The notes under the pieces are model-generated. The model ran no database searches. It was not told where the DNA came from and saw only the letters and a list, made by a program, of their open reading frames with translations. From CAZXYS01 sp964645005 (GTDB lineage Bacteria; Bacteroidota; Ignavibacteria; Kapaibacteriales; UBA2268), in assembly GCA_964645005.1 (NCBI GenBank), contig CAZXYS010000040.1, forward strand, positions 1 through 36,275: a stretch of DNA of 36,275 nucleotides, written 5' to 3'. The position numbers and the translations under genes are program-made. Shown piece after piece: positions 7,588 through 15,720 of this stretch; within the stretch, counting starts at the first letter, position 1; the number at the start of each line of letters is the position of its first letter.

Positions 7588-8526
7588 ATGAAAGGTATTA
7601 TGTGGATTGAAATTTTCAGAACCGGGAAGCATACCGATTCGTCAGGATATACCGCGGAATATTCTGCCGAATCGCTCGATAAGATAGCAAATGTCTATAA
7701 CGAGCGCGCCGCAGCGGAAGATGATCTTGCGCCGCTGGTGAAAGGGCATCCCAAAAGCGACGATCCGGCTTATGGCTGGGTGGAACGGCTCGCCAGACGC
7801 GGCGATAAGCTGCTGGCAAAGGTGAAGGATGTGGTGCCTCAGATTGCCGATGAGGTTAAGAAGAAAATGTTCAAAAAAGTGTCGATAGCGCTGTATCCTG
7901 ATATGATGCTGCGTCATGTCGGGCTGCTCGGAGCTGCCGCGCCTGCCGTGAAGGGACTGCGGGCAGTCAATTTTTCGGAGGATAAGGATTTTTGCGAGTT
8001 CGAATTTGGTTCGTGCATTGTGCAAATGCCGTTTGAAAATGAGGATGTTAATACTGATGAGCAGACAAGCCGGGAGTATGAGGAGCTTCAGCAGAGGAAT
8101 AGGGAACTGGAGGAGAAGATCGAACTTATCGAGAAGGAAACGCGCCTGAAGGAATACCGCGAGTTTGCAAATTCGCTGATAGAGAATGAAGCCGGCTCTC
8201 TGATAACGCCGGCGCAGGCAGATGAGCTTATCGACCTGCTGGAGATGGCTTTTCAGTCGGATAGGTCGAAGGCGGGCGAGTTTGCCGAGAACAGCGGCGC
8301 CGTCGATAAAGTGAAGAGCTTTATGATGTCGCTGCAGCCGGTGTTCTCGACGGAGGAATTCGCCAGGAGAACAGGCGGGGAATCCGACATGCAGTACGAG
8401 GATTTCTCGGACAGGAACGTAGCGCCGGAACGGCTGACATTGCACGAGCGCGCGCTGGAGATGGTAAAGTCGCATCCCGGCTTGTCGTATGAGGAAGCGG
8501 TTTGCAAGGCGCAGAGGAGGGAGTGA
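7588..8526 (+). CDS. Mu-like phage protease/scaffold (gpI-like)
   Basis: A 312-residue protein matching the phage capsid-maturation protease/scaffold family of Mu-like phages (Mu gpI). Residues about 1-135 hold the protease signature: a start of the type WIEIFRTGKHTDSSG, then DLAPLVKGHPKSDDPAYGWV, VSIALYPDMM and LRHVGLLGAAAPAVKGL. The second half is charged and coiled-coil (EYEELQQRNRELEEKIELIE), as expected of an internal scaffold removed during capsid maturation. ATG 7600 (MWIEIF), preceded by AAAGG, may be the true start; ATG 7588 is given as the longest. The next gene encodes the capsid protein it would process. No terminase or portal precedes it, unlike in a complete phage. Confidence 0.82.
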   Translation: MKGIMWIEIFRTGKHTDSSGYTAEYSAESLDKIANVYNERAAAEDDLAPLVKGHPKSDDPAYGWVERLARRGDKLLAKVKDVVPQIADEVKKKMFKKVSIALYPDMMLRHVGLLGAAAPAVKGLRAVNFSEDKDFCEFEFGSCIVQMPFENEDVNTDEQTSREYEELQQRNRELEEKIELIEKETRLKEYREFANSLIENEAGSLITPAQADELIDLLEMAFQSDRSKAGEFAENSGAVDKVKSFMMSLQPVFSTEEFARRTGGESDMQYEDFSDRNVAPERLTLHERALEMVKSHPGLSYEEAVCKAQRRE

Positions 8527-8544
8527 AAACCCTCATCCCTAAAT

Positions 8545-8624
8545 CCCTTCTCCCACAGGGAGAAGGGACTTTTCCCCGGGGAAAGGAGAATATATCTTAC
8601 ACCCTTCTCCCGACGGGAGAAGGG
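8545..8624. repeat. Pair of CCCTTCTCCC hairpins
   Basis: Two hairpins, 8545-8567 and 8602-8624, each with CCCTTCTCCC paired to GGGAGAAGGG over a 3-base loop. They lie just after the protease stop codon. Neither is followed by a T-run, so they are dispersed repeats rather than standard terminators. Relatives are at 36-50 and 36252-36274. Confidence 0.75.
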
Positions 8625-8749
8625 CTGAGGATGAGGGACAGTACTGACTTTAGCCGTTAACCATTAACCGTTAACCTGTTGATAAAAAAGAAATTATAAT
8701 ATTAACAAATTCCGTTTTCATAATGTACTAAATTTAAAAAGGAGAGAAT

Positions 8750-9694
8750 ATGGCTGACAAACGAATTGATGAACTGAGAATGGTGGATCCCGTGCTTTCG
8801 ACGATAGCGCAGGGATATTCGAATGCCTCGATGGCTGCGGAGAGTTTGTTCCCGACAGTGCAGGTCTCGAAGCTGAAGGGGAAAATACCCATGTTTGGGC
8901 GCGAGGCATTCATCGTGCGGGATACGGAAAGGGCGATAAGAGCTGCCTCGAACAGGATACCGCCGTCGGACGTGCAGCTCGTGGAATTCGAAACGCAGGA
9001 GCAGGACGTGGAGATAGCGATCGATTACCTCGAAGAGGAAGAGTCGCCGGACTTTTACCGCTACGAGCAGCGCATAGCCAAGGAATTGACCGATATTCTG
9101 CTGCTCGGCAAGGAGAAGGTGGCGGCGGATTATGTGCAGGATCCGGCAAATTTCGCTGCCGGGCTGAAGGATGAGATACTCGTCGGTGAAGCTTTCGATG
9201 ATTACACCAATGATACCGATCCTATAGAGGTTATCCGCGATGCCATGGCGAGTATTCGCACAAGGATCGCACGCTACCCGAATACGATGGTAATCGGCGA
9301 TGTGACTTACCAGGTGCTGATGCAGCATCCGAAGATACTCGAGAGGATCAAGTATTCGGGCGTTTCGAAGGCGAATACGAAAATACTTTCCGAGTTGACG
9401 GATATTCCTAATGTGCGGATAGGCATGGCGGTACATAGTGCTGATGGGGCGAATTTCAGCGATGTCTGGAATGATAACATCGTTCTTGCGTATGTCGATC
9501 GCAGCGAGAAAGCTAACCGATCGGAGTTCAACCCGAGTTACGGTTATACCTTCCAGCGCGAAGGCAAGCCGGAAATTGATACTTACTTCGAGAACGGCGG
9601 GAAGATCAAGGTGATCAGGAATACCGATAATTACGTGGTTAAGGTGACTGCGTCTGATGCGGCGTTTTTGATTCATAATACGAATCATGCGTAA
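8750..9694 (+). CDS. Phage major capsid protein
   Basis: A 314-residue protein with the pattern of Mu-like/HK97-fold major capsid proteins found beside a gpI-like protease. The N-terminal region reads DPVLSTIAQGYSNASMAAES LFP, then a charged helix with many Glu (FETQEQDVEIAIDYLEEEE). A glycine-rich middle includes MVIGDVTYQVLMQHPKILER, and the C-terminus is beta-rich (YTFQREGKPEIDTYFENGG). A strong ribosome-binding site (AAGGAGAG) precedes the ATG. Its place between protease and decoration protein matches head-gene order in Mu-like phages. The sequence is intact, without stops, which argues against neutral decay. Confidence 0.85.
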   Translation: MADKRIDELRMVDPVLSTIAQGYSNASMAAESLFPTVQVSKLKGKIPMFGREAFIVRDTERAIRAASNRIPPSDVQLVEFETQEQDVEIAIDYLEEEESPDFYRYEQRIAKELTDILLLGKEKVAADYVQDPANFAAGLKDEILVGEAFDDYTNDTDPIEVIRDAMASIRTRIARYPNTMVIGDVTYQVLMQHPKILERIKYSGVSKANTKILSELTDIPNVRIGMAVHSADGANFSDVWNDNIVLAYVDRSEKANRSEFNPSYGYTFQREGKPEIDTYFENGGKIKVIRNTDNYVVKVTASDAAFLIHNTNHA

Positions 9695-9705
9695 CCACCC
9701 CCTAT

Positions 9706-9728
9706 CCCCCTCCTTAGCAAGGAGGGGG
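9706..9728. repeat. CCCCCTCCTT hairpin after capsid gene
   Basis: A ten-base perfect stem (CCCCCTCCTT / AAGGAGGGGG) with loop AGC, 11 bp after the capsid stop. No T-run follows. The same core recurs at 10125-10178, about 15721-15760, about 15802-15825 and 19468-19533. Confidence 0.75.
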
Positions 9729-9781
9729 AATAAGAAGGGGATAATACAAATAATGTTTAACCAAGAAAATGAGGAAAAATT

Positions 9782-10126
9782 ATGTCAACCCATAACAAAA
9801 CATATCAGCCTGTACAGGCGATAACAGTGATTGCGGCGGAAGATCTGCCGCCGTTCAGATTCGTGAACCATGCTGGCGGACTTTGTATTGCCGATAGTAA
9901 AGCGGTCGGCGTCACGGAAACGGACTGGCTCAATGGGGAATATGCTTCCGTTGTGACGCTTGGAACAATGGCTGTTGAAACGACGACAACTATCGATGCC
10001 GGAGAGGATGTCACCGCCGACGCCAACGGCAAAGCCAAGCCGGTAGCGGCTGCCGAGCCCGTAAACGGCAGGGCGCTGGACTCGTGCACGGGTGCGGGAT
10101 TTGTAAGGATATTGCTGGTGCCGTAA
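9782..10126 (+). CDS. Capsid decoration protein (DUF2190-like)
   Basis: A 114-residue protein like the small capsid cement proteins (DUF2190 type) that follow the major capsid gene in many siphovirus- and Mu-like phages. The sequence is rich in Val, Thr and Ala with a beta pattern: VIAAEDLPPFRFVNHAGG, GTMAVETTTTIDAGEDVTAD, then a C-terminal RALDSCTGAGFVRILLVP. These proteins coat and stabilise the expanded capsid. The assignment rests on size, composition, the terminal G-x-VRILL motif and location; no catalytic residues are expected. Confidence 0.72.
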   Translation: MSTHNKTYQPVQAITVIAAEDLPPFRFVNHAGGLCIADSKAVGVTETDWLNGEYASVVTLGTMAVETTTTIDAGEDVTADANGKAKPVAAAEPVNGRALDSCTGAGFVRILLVP

Positions 10127-10178
10127 CCATCCCCTACCCCCCTCCTTATTTAAGGAGGGGGAATAAAAGGGGATGGTT
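10125..10178. repeat. Nested inverted repeat after decoration gene
   Basis: An outer inverted repeat AACCATCCCC / GGGGATGGTT encloses a CCCCCTCCTTA hairpin. It starts inside the stop codon of the decoration gene. The architecture is the same as 19468-19533 (AACCACCCC / GGGGTGGTT outside). Confidence 0.75.
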
Positions 10179-10245
10179 AAAATGCTGGGATAATTGAATT
10201 TTCCTGCTTGACTGCCATTTTATAAACATTAAAACGAGAAAAATC

Positions 10246-10695
10246 ATGCCATATAGCAACGATAACGATCTTTTCATGGAATTCAGCGAGGAGGAACTCG
10301 CAAGGCTGACGGGCGATCCCACCGGCGAGATTGTAAATGCCGAGCGGATAAATCACGCCCGCGACCATGCGGACTCGCTGATAGATTCGTACCTGTATGA
10401 CAGGTATAGCGTGCCTTTCACGGCGCCGGTACCGCAGATTATCCATAAGCTGTCGAATGATCTGACGGTGGTGAATCTGTACGATTTCGCCTATAAGAAT
10501 AGCAGCGTGCCGAACACGATTGTCTGGCGGAAAATCAACGCCGTCAAGCTGTTGAAGGAAATCCGGGCTGGGAATGTTTCTATTGTCGGGGCGGATCACG
10601 GGACTTCCGCACCGCCGCCGATAGTCACGAACCGCTCGGATAAGCAGCGGCGCTTCGACGAGGATACGCTGGATCGGTTTTGGGGAGGGGAGTAA
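10246..10695 (+). CDS. DUF1320 / Mu gp36-like head protein
   Basis: A 149-residue protein of the DUF1320 family (Mu gp36-like), thought to act at the head-tail connector. Supporting pattern: an acidic N-terminus (FSEEELARLTGDPTGEIVN), then RINHARDHADSLIDSYLYDR and YSVPFTAPVPQIIHKLSNDL, where a helical bundle with DSY-DRY-VPF is typical. The end GGE is preceded by DEDTLDRFW. It follows the decoration gene, the normal place in Mu-like head modules. The upstream ribosome-binding site is weak, as is common in this group of bacteria. Confidence 0.8.
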   Translation: MPYSNDNDLFMEFSEEELARLTGDPTGEIVNAERINHARDHADSLIDSYLYDRYSVPFTAPVPQIIHKLSNDLTVVNLYDFAYKNSSVPNTIVWRKINAVKLLKEIRAGNVSIVGADHGTSAPPPIVTNRSDKQRRFDEDTLDRFWGGE

Positions 10696-10713
10696 GATGG
10701 AGGCTTCGATATG

Positions 10714-10814
10714 AGATTGCTTCGCCCTGCTAAAGCAGGATTTCGAAGATTCAACTTCGCCCGCAATGACAGGATTCTTGATGTCATTGCGCGGAGCGCA
10801 GCGACGAAGCAATC
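10714..10814. repeat. MITE-like ~101-bp inverted-repeat element
   Basis: Ends are perfect 11-bp inverted repeats (AGATTGCTTCG / CGAAGCAATCT). Inside are CCTGC-TAAA-GCAGG, a second arm pair (GCAATGACA / TGTCATTGC), and no coding frame. It is a non-autonomous palindromic element between phage genes. Confidence 0.7.
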
Positions 10815-10950
10815 TTAAAAATGCTTATATATATAAACTTATAACTATAAAATCGATAAAATTGTTTTAAAACTTTAACCCTTAACCATTTGCCTTTAAC
10901 CTTTTTCAGTAGAATGATATATCTATTAACAAAACTTATAAAGGAATAAA

Positions 10951-11238
10951 ATGATAAATGTAATGAACTTCATAATCCGGCATGCCCTGCTGATAGCGCT
11001 GGCGATACTTGCGCTGCTGATGCTGAGTCCGGCGAGGGCGGAGATAAATACCTTCCTGCTGATTGCCGCGGTAGAGTGTATAGCGCTTGCATTGTCGGGT
11101 GTGGCGGTGTTCGTTTTCACCAGGATTAATTTTACGAGTGAATATGCGGGTAATAATCTGGGATTGATCTTCCTCGGCGTGCATGTGTGCGCGGGGATGA
11201 GTGTGCTGGGAGTTTATATTGCTCAATTTGCGAATTGA
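10951..11238 (+). CDS. Small three-TM phage membrane protein
   Basis: A 95-residue, almost wholly hydrophobic protein with about three membrane helices (residues about 7-27, 32-52 and 68-91). AAGGA lies 8 bases before the ATG; a second ATG five codons on (MNFIIRH) is an alternative. Placed between head genes and a predicted cell-wall hydrolase, it could be a holin. Holins have no reliable sequence signature, so this is inference from size, topology and neighbour. A residual prophage membrane protein of other function is equally possible. Confidence 0.6.
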   Translation: MINVMNFIIRHALLIALAILALLMLSPARAEINTFLLIAAVECIALALSGVAVFVFTRINFTSEYAGNNLGLIFLGVHVCAGMSVLGVYIAQFAN

Positions 11239-11603
11239 GGGATTAATTCAGTTATAACAACTGACTGAGACCGACTTTAGCAACAGTGAGCTTTAGCTCA
11301 CTGCAAAGAAGATGGAATAATGTATTAGAGTGAGCTTTAGCTCACTGCAAAGAAGATGGAATAATGTATTAGCAAAATAAGCACCAATAGCACTTTAGCA
11401 CCATGCTGAAGCATGGTGTTGCGGAGAATTTTAATGAATATCTTAAAAATAATTATGAAAACTATCCAAATTGCCCCCTCATTCCAACGCTCCAGCGTTG
11501 GAATGCAATACCAGACGCTCCAGCGTTGGAATGCAATACCAGACGCTCCAGCGTCTGATCAGCCTAAGCAAAGAAAAAGTATAATTAAATCAGATAAACT
11601 AAA
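11239..11603. other. Intergenic cluster of REP-like hairpins
   Basis: No supported gene. It holds six palindromes: 11285-11302 and 11329-11346 (AGTGAGC-TTTA-GCTCACT), 11399-11418 (CACCATGC-TGAA-GCATGGTG), 11481-11504 (a ten-base stem around TCCA), a hybrid at 11512-11529, and 11540-11557 (CAGACGC-TCCA-GCGTCTG). Stems differ but the GC-NNNA-GC core and the TGC that follows most of them are constant. The short frame around 11413-11607 is built from these repeats and is not a gene. Confidence 0.75.
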
Positions 11604-12194
11604 ATGAAAACTATACTAATAATATCGCTCTTACTCATATCCAGCCTGAATGCTTACAGCCAGACGAAATACATACTGCCATGCGGGGCGGATCTGCTGG
11701 AGGCTTCGCTGGACAGCGCTATGGCTCAGGTCGGGACGGTAGAGAAGACCGGCAGGAATGACGGACCGGTTGAGAAATATCTCTCTGCAGTTGGTTTGAG
11801 TAAAGGGGCGCCGTATTGCGCTGCGGGACAGTACTGGTGTTTCTTTGTGGGAGCTAAGGCGCTGGCGTTGTCATTGAGTGAGATTCCCATACTGAGGACT
11901 GGCGTTGCCAATGCCATTTTTAATGACGCTGCCCGCAAAGGAAGTAAAGTAGGTTATTCTGCCGAAAAGCATGATTTGATTGTCTGGCGGCGGCGCGGCA
12001 GTTATAAGGGACATGTAGAGAGGATCTTGGAAACAGGGCGTGCCGGCTGGGTTAAGACGGTAGGATTTAACACCCGCAGCGGTAATAATGCAATCCGCCG
12101 GAAGCGCGAAGGTGTCTTTATCCGGCGAAGGAATATTTATCATCCCATTGGCAGGCTGTCGATAAGAGGACTGGTGGGATTTGAGAGGATATAG
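11604..12194 (+). CDS. Secreted CHAP/NlpC-like cell-wall hydrolase
   Basis: A 196-residue protein with an N-terminal signal peptide (MKTILIISLLLISSLNAYSQ). A cysteine amidohydrolase domain of CHAP type follows: a probable nucleophile Cys72 in GAPYCAAGQYWC, His137 in SYKGHVERI, and the spacing typical of phage endolysins (AQVGTVEKTGRNDGPVEKYL at its start, VKTVGFNTRSG after the His). It would cleave peptidoglycan at the end of a lytic cycle, with the upstream membrane protein as possible holin. The signal peptide suggests Sec-dependent export. Phage lysis and host cell-wall remodelling are both possible; I favour lysis from context. Confidence 0.78.
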   Translation: MKTILIISLLLISSLNAYSQTKYILPCGADLLEASLDSAMAQVGTVEKTGRNDGPVEKYLSAVGLSKGAPYCAAGQYWCFFVGAKALALSLSEIPILRTGVANAIFNDAARKGSKVGYSAEKHDLIVWRRRGSYKGHVERILETGRAGWVKTVGFNTRSGNNAIRRKREGVFIRRRNIYHPIGRLSIRGLVGFERI

Positions 12195-12329
12195 TTGTTT
12201 TTGAATGATACTTATAAATATTCAGTTTCTTGTCCCGCTGAAGCGGGATTTAAAGACATTCACAGGAATGACACAATGCGAATTTAATAATTTATTGAAT
12301 ACTTTTTATTGTTAAACATAAGGTCAAAA

Positions 12330-12674
12330 ATGATTTCCGAAGTACTAAAAGATATGCCGATGGATACGGACTGCGAGTCGGGATGGATACCGGTGAATAT
12401 GAATATTCCAGGCAGGCAGGGCTTGACGAAGAAAGCCAAGTCGCTGCAGATCACCTGGAAAAATGCGACCGGGACGCTGGATGGCACTGTAGAAGTGCAG
12501 GCTACGAGCGATCCGGGCGCTGCTGCTGTCGGCAAAACGCTGACCGTCAGCAGCGAGTCGAATGATGCGGATTCGGAACTGATGGTGCTGTATCCGTTTT
12601 TCAAGTATATCAAGGTGAAATATACGAAGAATAACATCACCGGCGGGATTATTAACGCCGTGGTATCTTACTAA
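12330..12674 (+). CDS. Small phage structural protein, unknown
   Basis: A 114-residue protein with no family I recognise. It has a beta-rich pattern (SLQITWKNATGTLDGTVEVQ, ELMVLYPFFKYIKVKYTKNN) like small minor structural or fibre-associated proteins that precede tail-fibre genes in Bacteroidota phages. ATG 12330 is preferred because AAGGT lies upstream; an earlier TTG at 12309 would add seven residues with no support. It is followed 27 bp later by the fibre-like gene, so they are probably co-transcribed. Confidence 0.6.
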   Translation: MISEVLKDMPMDTDCESGWIPVNMNIPGRQGLTKKAKSLQITWKNATGTLDGTVEVQATSDPGAAAVGKTLTVSSESNDADSELMVLYPFFKYIKVKYTKNNITGGIINAVVSY

Positions 12675-12701
12675 TTTGTCAATCAATTATGAAAGAGAAC
12701 G

Positions 12702-13691
12702 ATGCCGATAAGCTTTTTTCCATCGATACATACAAATGTGCGCTGGGGCGACATTAGCGGTACATTGTCCGAGCAGGCAGATCTTCAGAGTGCGCTGAAC
12801 GCCAAATCCGACACTACCCACGATCACGATGCCGATTATACCCCTATCAGCCATGCCGGCGATGCCAATAACCCCCATTCAGTGACCAAAGATCAGGTCT
12901 CGCTCGGCAATGTGACCGATGATGCCCAGCTTAAACGCGCCAGCGGGGATTTCAACAGCTTCACTGATAAATCCCAGCCGGACGGCAATGATCTGCTTCT
13001 CATCGAGGACAGCGGAGCCGGAAATGCCAAGAAGAAGCTGAAATTAGAGAATCTGCCGGTGCAGTTTTCTCTCGAGCAGTGGGTAGATGCAGGGGGTACG
13101 CGCACGGGTGTGAATACTTTTACTTTTGCCGGAAGCGGGGCGGATGCCGAAAGGATCATCGCCAGCCTTTTTACCTGCCTGGATTCTCTGGGCTCTGTGA
13201 AAAGAATTGGCTATGTGAAATCCGCCGCGGAAAATGCGGGGACTGTTACCGTAACTGTCGTCACAGATAGTGATCTTGCCGCCGGCGACCAGCAGTTCAG
13301 GATAACACCGCATCGCAAGATAAATGACTATGCGCATGTAATAAGTATTCCGGGGGAATTGGTCGCGGATGCACTAAATTCTCAGGGCGCCTGGCTGCTG
13401 GATGTAAAATATGATTCTTTTCTGCTGCCGGTTGATAGCGCCGTAAGGACGCCTGCTTCCGGTCTGGGTGCCGCCTGCGCATGGAATATCTATAAGAATA
13501 CGCAGGCGATGTTTACTCATGCGCAGGATTTGGGAACGAATGCTGTTCTTAATGAAAATCGCCCTGCAGATATATCTTTAACCGCAGGGGATAATCTGAG
13601 TCTGAGAATTACGAATGTCGGCGGGGATAGTGTTATGCCGGCGGATTTTCAGTGTAAATTATATGTAATTCCACAGGCTGTCTTTGCTTAG
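12702..13691 (+). CDS. Phage tail-fibre-like protein
   Basis: A 329-residue protein with sequence marks of phage fibre proteins. The N-terminus WGDISGTLSEQADLQSALNA is the collar repeat seen at the start of many fibre shafts. A short segment SHAGDANNPHSVTKDQVSLG then NVTDDAQLKR is a known fibre-shaft repeat. The C-terminal two thirds is beta-rich without a chaperone domain I can see. It would bind a receptor. No tail tube, sheath or baseplate gene is present, so there is nothing visible to attach it to unless tail genes lie elsewhere in the genome. Confidence 0.72.
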   Translation: MPISFFPSIHTNVRWGDISGTLSEQADLQSALNAKSDTTHDHDADYTPISHAGDANNPHSVTKDQVSLGNVTDDAQLKRASGDFNSFTDKSQPDGNDLLLIEDSGAGNAKKKLKLENLPVQFSLEQWVDAGGTRTGVNTFTFAGSGADAERIIASLFTCLDSLGSVKRIGYVKSAAENAGTVTVTVVTDSDLAAGDQQFRITPHRKINDYAHVISIPGELVADALNSQGAWLLDVKYDSFLLPVDSAVRTPASGLGAACAWNIYKNTQAMFTHAQDLGTNAVLNENRPADISLTAGDNLSLRITNVGGDSVMPADFQCKLYVIPQAVFA

Positions 13692-13877
13692 ACACGAATT
13701 TTACTAATTTTCGCGAATTATAAGAAAAAAAATTAACCCATATATTGCATTATTAAAGTTGATATTACTCAGAAGTAACTTCAACAAAGTGCTTTAGCAC
13801 TTTGCAATAGGTCTGATTAACTTCAAACTAGCAGCAAGCTAAAGCTTGCTGTTGCAATTGATTACAAATAAATAAAC
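13692..13877. repeat. REP-like hairpin pair (BIME-like)
   Basis: Two palindromes, 13786-13803 (AAAGTGC-TTTA-GCACTTT) and 13832-13851 (CAGCAAGC-TAAA-GCTTGCTG), are separated by 28 bp. The same pair with the same 28-bp spacing but a different spacer sequence recurs at 15890-15955. Confidence 0.8.
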
Positions 13878-14573
13878 ATGTTTAATGAAAAATCCAGGTT
13901 TATCATGGGAATGAGGAATTTTTATACGGGGAAAAGAGCGGAGGCAACGCTGCTATACGACCTGAAAGGTAGTAATAACGGCTCGCTTGCAGGCGCTGCC
14001 AAGCCGAAAGTGAATGCTAACGGTTATCTTGAGTTTTCCGGCGGCAATGGCGATACCTACGGCGATTATAACCGCGTGGAATTCAATATGAGCGATTTCG
14101 AATATGATTACCAGGATACTTTTACGCTTATGATCCTCGCCCGCAGCGATAAGAGCGATGATACGCTGCATACTTTCTTTGCGGTCGATCGTGCTGGGAA
14201 GCCCGCTATCCGCTCGTATATCACTACTAATGAATCGATTGGCTGCAATCTGTCGGATGTCAATGGAAACGGCGATTCTCTATTTATCGCCAATATCTCC
14301 GACGGCAAATGGCGGCTGATAATTTGCAAGTATAAATCGCCGGATTCGATGGAACTATGGGCGGAAACGACTCCCGCCGATGCCGCCGTAAACTGCGATT
14401 CGGATTTCTACAATCAGCAGTGCAAGGCGGCTCTCGGCGCTCGCTACCAGTACTATCCCGACTCTTATAAATGGGATTTGGAAGGTGATATCGCCCGTTT
14501 CGTCAATTTCGACCACGAACTAAGCAACGCAGATATATCAAATTATAATTCATATTTAAAAGGATATTTCTAA
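13878..14573 (+). CDS. LamG/concanavalin-like phage protein
   Basis: A 231-residue protein with a LamG-like beta-sandwich pattern. LLYDLKGSNNGSLAGAAKP opens it, as in phage LamG proteins where a strand is followed by SNNGxLxG. YDYQDTFTLMILARSD and SDGKWRLIICKYKSPDS are core strands, and the typical end EGDIARFVNFDHELSNADIS closes it. Such domains bind carbohydrates or serve as fibre tips and decoration. Its stop codon overlaps the start of the next gene by one base (TAATG), so the two are translationally coupled. Confidence 0.72.
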   Translation: MFNEKSRFIMGMRNFYTGKRAEATLLYDLKGSNNGSLAGAAKPKVNANGYLEFSGGNGDTYGDYNRVEFNMSDFEYDYQDTFTLMILARSDKSDDTLHTFFAVDRAGKPAIRSYITTNESIGCNLSDVNGNGDSLFIANISDGKWRLIICKYKSPDSMELWAETTPADAAVNCDSDFYNQQCKAALGARYQYYPDSYKWDLEGDIARFVNFDHELSNADISNYNSYLKGYF

Positions 14574-14977
14574 TGGCAATAGCAAAATCAGAACTTATAG
14601 CAGCCCTGAAATCCCTTTCCCGCGAAGAATGGAAAGAGATAGACAGCACCAAAGAAGCGCAATTCGCCAAATCGCAGGAAGAACTCAACCTCGAAAAGCA
14701 GCAAATATTTGAAAAACATCTGGCATTATTGAGTAATATATGTCAAAAAAAATATAGCTGGACACTGGGACAGGACTTCCAACTGAGCGAATTGGAAACG
14801 AAGATAGCCGACTGGTTCTCTGAGAATAAATCAAAACTCAGAGAATTTCTCGGCAGCGATGAGAAAATCACTCAGAAGAAGGATATTATTCTGAGGAAAA
14901 TTAATGAATTTGACGGTGACAAGCGGACTTTCGCTGTCATTACATTTTTGAAATTATTAAAATCTTATCCGGTTTGA
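14573..14977 (+). CDS. Hypothetical helical phage protein
   Basis: A 134-residue, charged, mostly helical protein that I do not recognise. It is rich in Lys and Glu (SREEWKEIDSTKEAQFAKSQ) and has no membrane segment or cysteine cluster. It overlaps the LamG gene by one base and ends four bases before the next gene, so it belongs to a tight operon of four genes (13878-15720). This location suggests a role connected with the fibre or lysis genes, but nothing in the sequence states one. Confidence 0.65.
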   Translation: MAIAKSELIAALKSLSREEWKEIDSTKEAQFAKSQEELNLEKQQIFEKHLALLSNICQKKYSWTLGQDFQLSELETKIADWFSENKSKLREFLGSDEKITQKKDIILRKINEFDGDKRTFAVITFLKLLKSYPV

Positions 14978-14981
14978 GATT

Positions 14982-15275
14982 ATGGACATGACTCTATTAG
15001 GCGTGATAATAGCGTCCGTGACGTTTGCAGTGACGCTGCTGAGCTTCTACCTGGCTTTTCGAGCGGAGATGCGTAAGAATAATGAAAAGCTGATAGAGGC
15101 GAAGATAATCGATGAGCGGAGGCACGCATCGCATGAGTTGCGGCTGTCGATTCTCGAAGAGCGGCTGGCGCTTATCGAAAGCTCAATTACTTTCAGGCTG
15201 GATGAGATAAACAAGGTAGTTTCATCATTAAATGATTTACTTATCAATCACTTGACGGAATCGAACTATGAATAG
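14982..15275 (+). CDS. Small TM + coiled-coil phage protein
   Basis: A 97-residue protein: one transmembrane helix at residues about 5-27 (LLGVIIASVTFAVTLLSFYL), then a long amphipathic, coiled-coil tail (RHASHELRLSILEERLALIE). This topology matches small phage lysis-cassette membrane proteins (antiholin or spanin-like). The start could be ATG 14982 or ATG 14988. It overlaps the next gene by 8 bp. Together with 15268-15720 it may form the lysis part of the module, although the predicted lysin lies 3 kb upstream. Confidence 0.62.
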   Translation: MDMTLLGVIIASVTFAVTLLSFYLAFRAEMRKNNEKLIEAKIIDERRHASHELRLSILEERLALIESSITFRLDEINKVVSSLNDLLINHLTESNYE

Positions 15276-15720
15276 AACAATGATTATTATTATAGCAATA
15301 ACATGTTTTTTGCTTGGGGCGGCAATTTCGCGGCTATTTTTCACGCCCAAGCAGGGAACGAAAAAGATAACGGCTACGAAAGATAAGATCGTGCGAGACA
15401 CTGTGCTTAAGTACATCCCCAGAGAGCCGGTGGTCATCGAAAAAGTGCGCACGAAGTTGGTCAGGAAGACGGATACGGTTATCAAGGCAGCGCCGTTCAT
15501 TGCCACTGTCGATACAGTGATAAGAAGGGACACTATCCATGCGGAATATGAATTTCCCGAGCATCTGTTTTCACTAAGATACCAAAGGGCGCCGGATTCG
15601 ATAAGAGTGCGGACGGTGGAGATATTCCGCGAAGTCGAGAAAGAGCGTCCCTGGTGGGAGATACCGGCATATATCACGGGGAGTGTGGCGCTGGGATTTC
15701 TGCTGGGGAGTGCGGAGTGA
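15268..15720 (+). CDS. Putative spanin-like membrane protein
   Basis: A 150-residue protein with an N-terminal membrane anchor (residues about 5-25, MIIIIAITCFLLGAAISRLF). A periplasmic central domain rich in Thr, Val and Arg with repeated D-T-V units (IVRDTVLKY, DTVIKAAPF, VDTVIRRDT) follows, then a C-terminal hydrophobic helix (ITGSVALGFLLG). Inner-membrane proteins of this pattern accompany lysis genes in phages of Bacteroidota and may connect the two membranes. I infer a spanin-like role without firm family evidence. It overlaps the preceding gene by 8 bp and is followed by a CCTCCTT hairpin repeat. Confidence 0.6.
   Translation: MNRTMIIIIAITCFLLGAAISRLFFTPKQGTKKITATKDKIVRDTVLKYIPREPVVIEKVRTKLVRKTDTVIKAAPFIATVDTVIRRDTIHAEYEFPEHLFSLRYQRAPDSIRVRTVEIFREVEKERPWWEIPAYITGSVALGFLLGSAE

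Noticed and set aside
11281..11560. A CRISPR-like array
   Set aside because: The repeats are palindromes with different stems and irregular spacing, and there are no unique spacers of constant length or cas genes.
11413..11607. A 64-codon frame between phage genes
   Set aside because: Its codons are made of the hairpin repeats at 11481-11557 and it has no family-like sequence.
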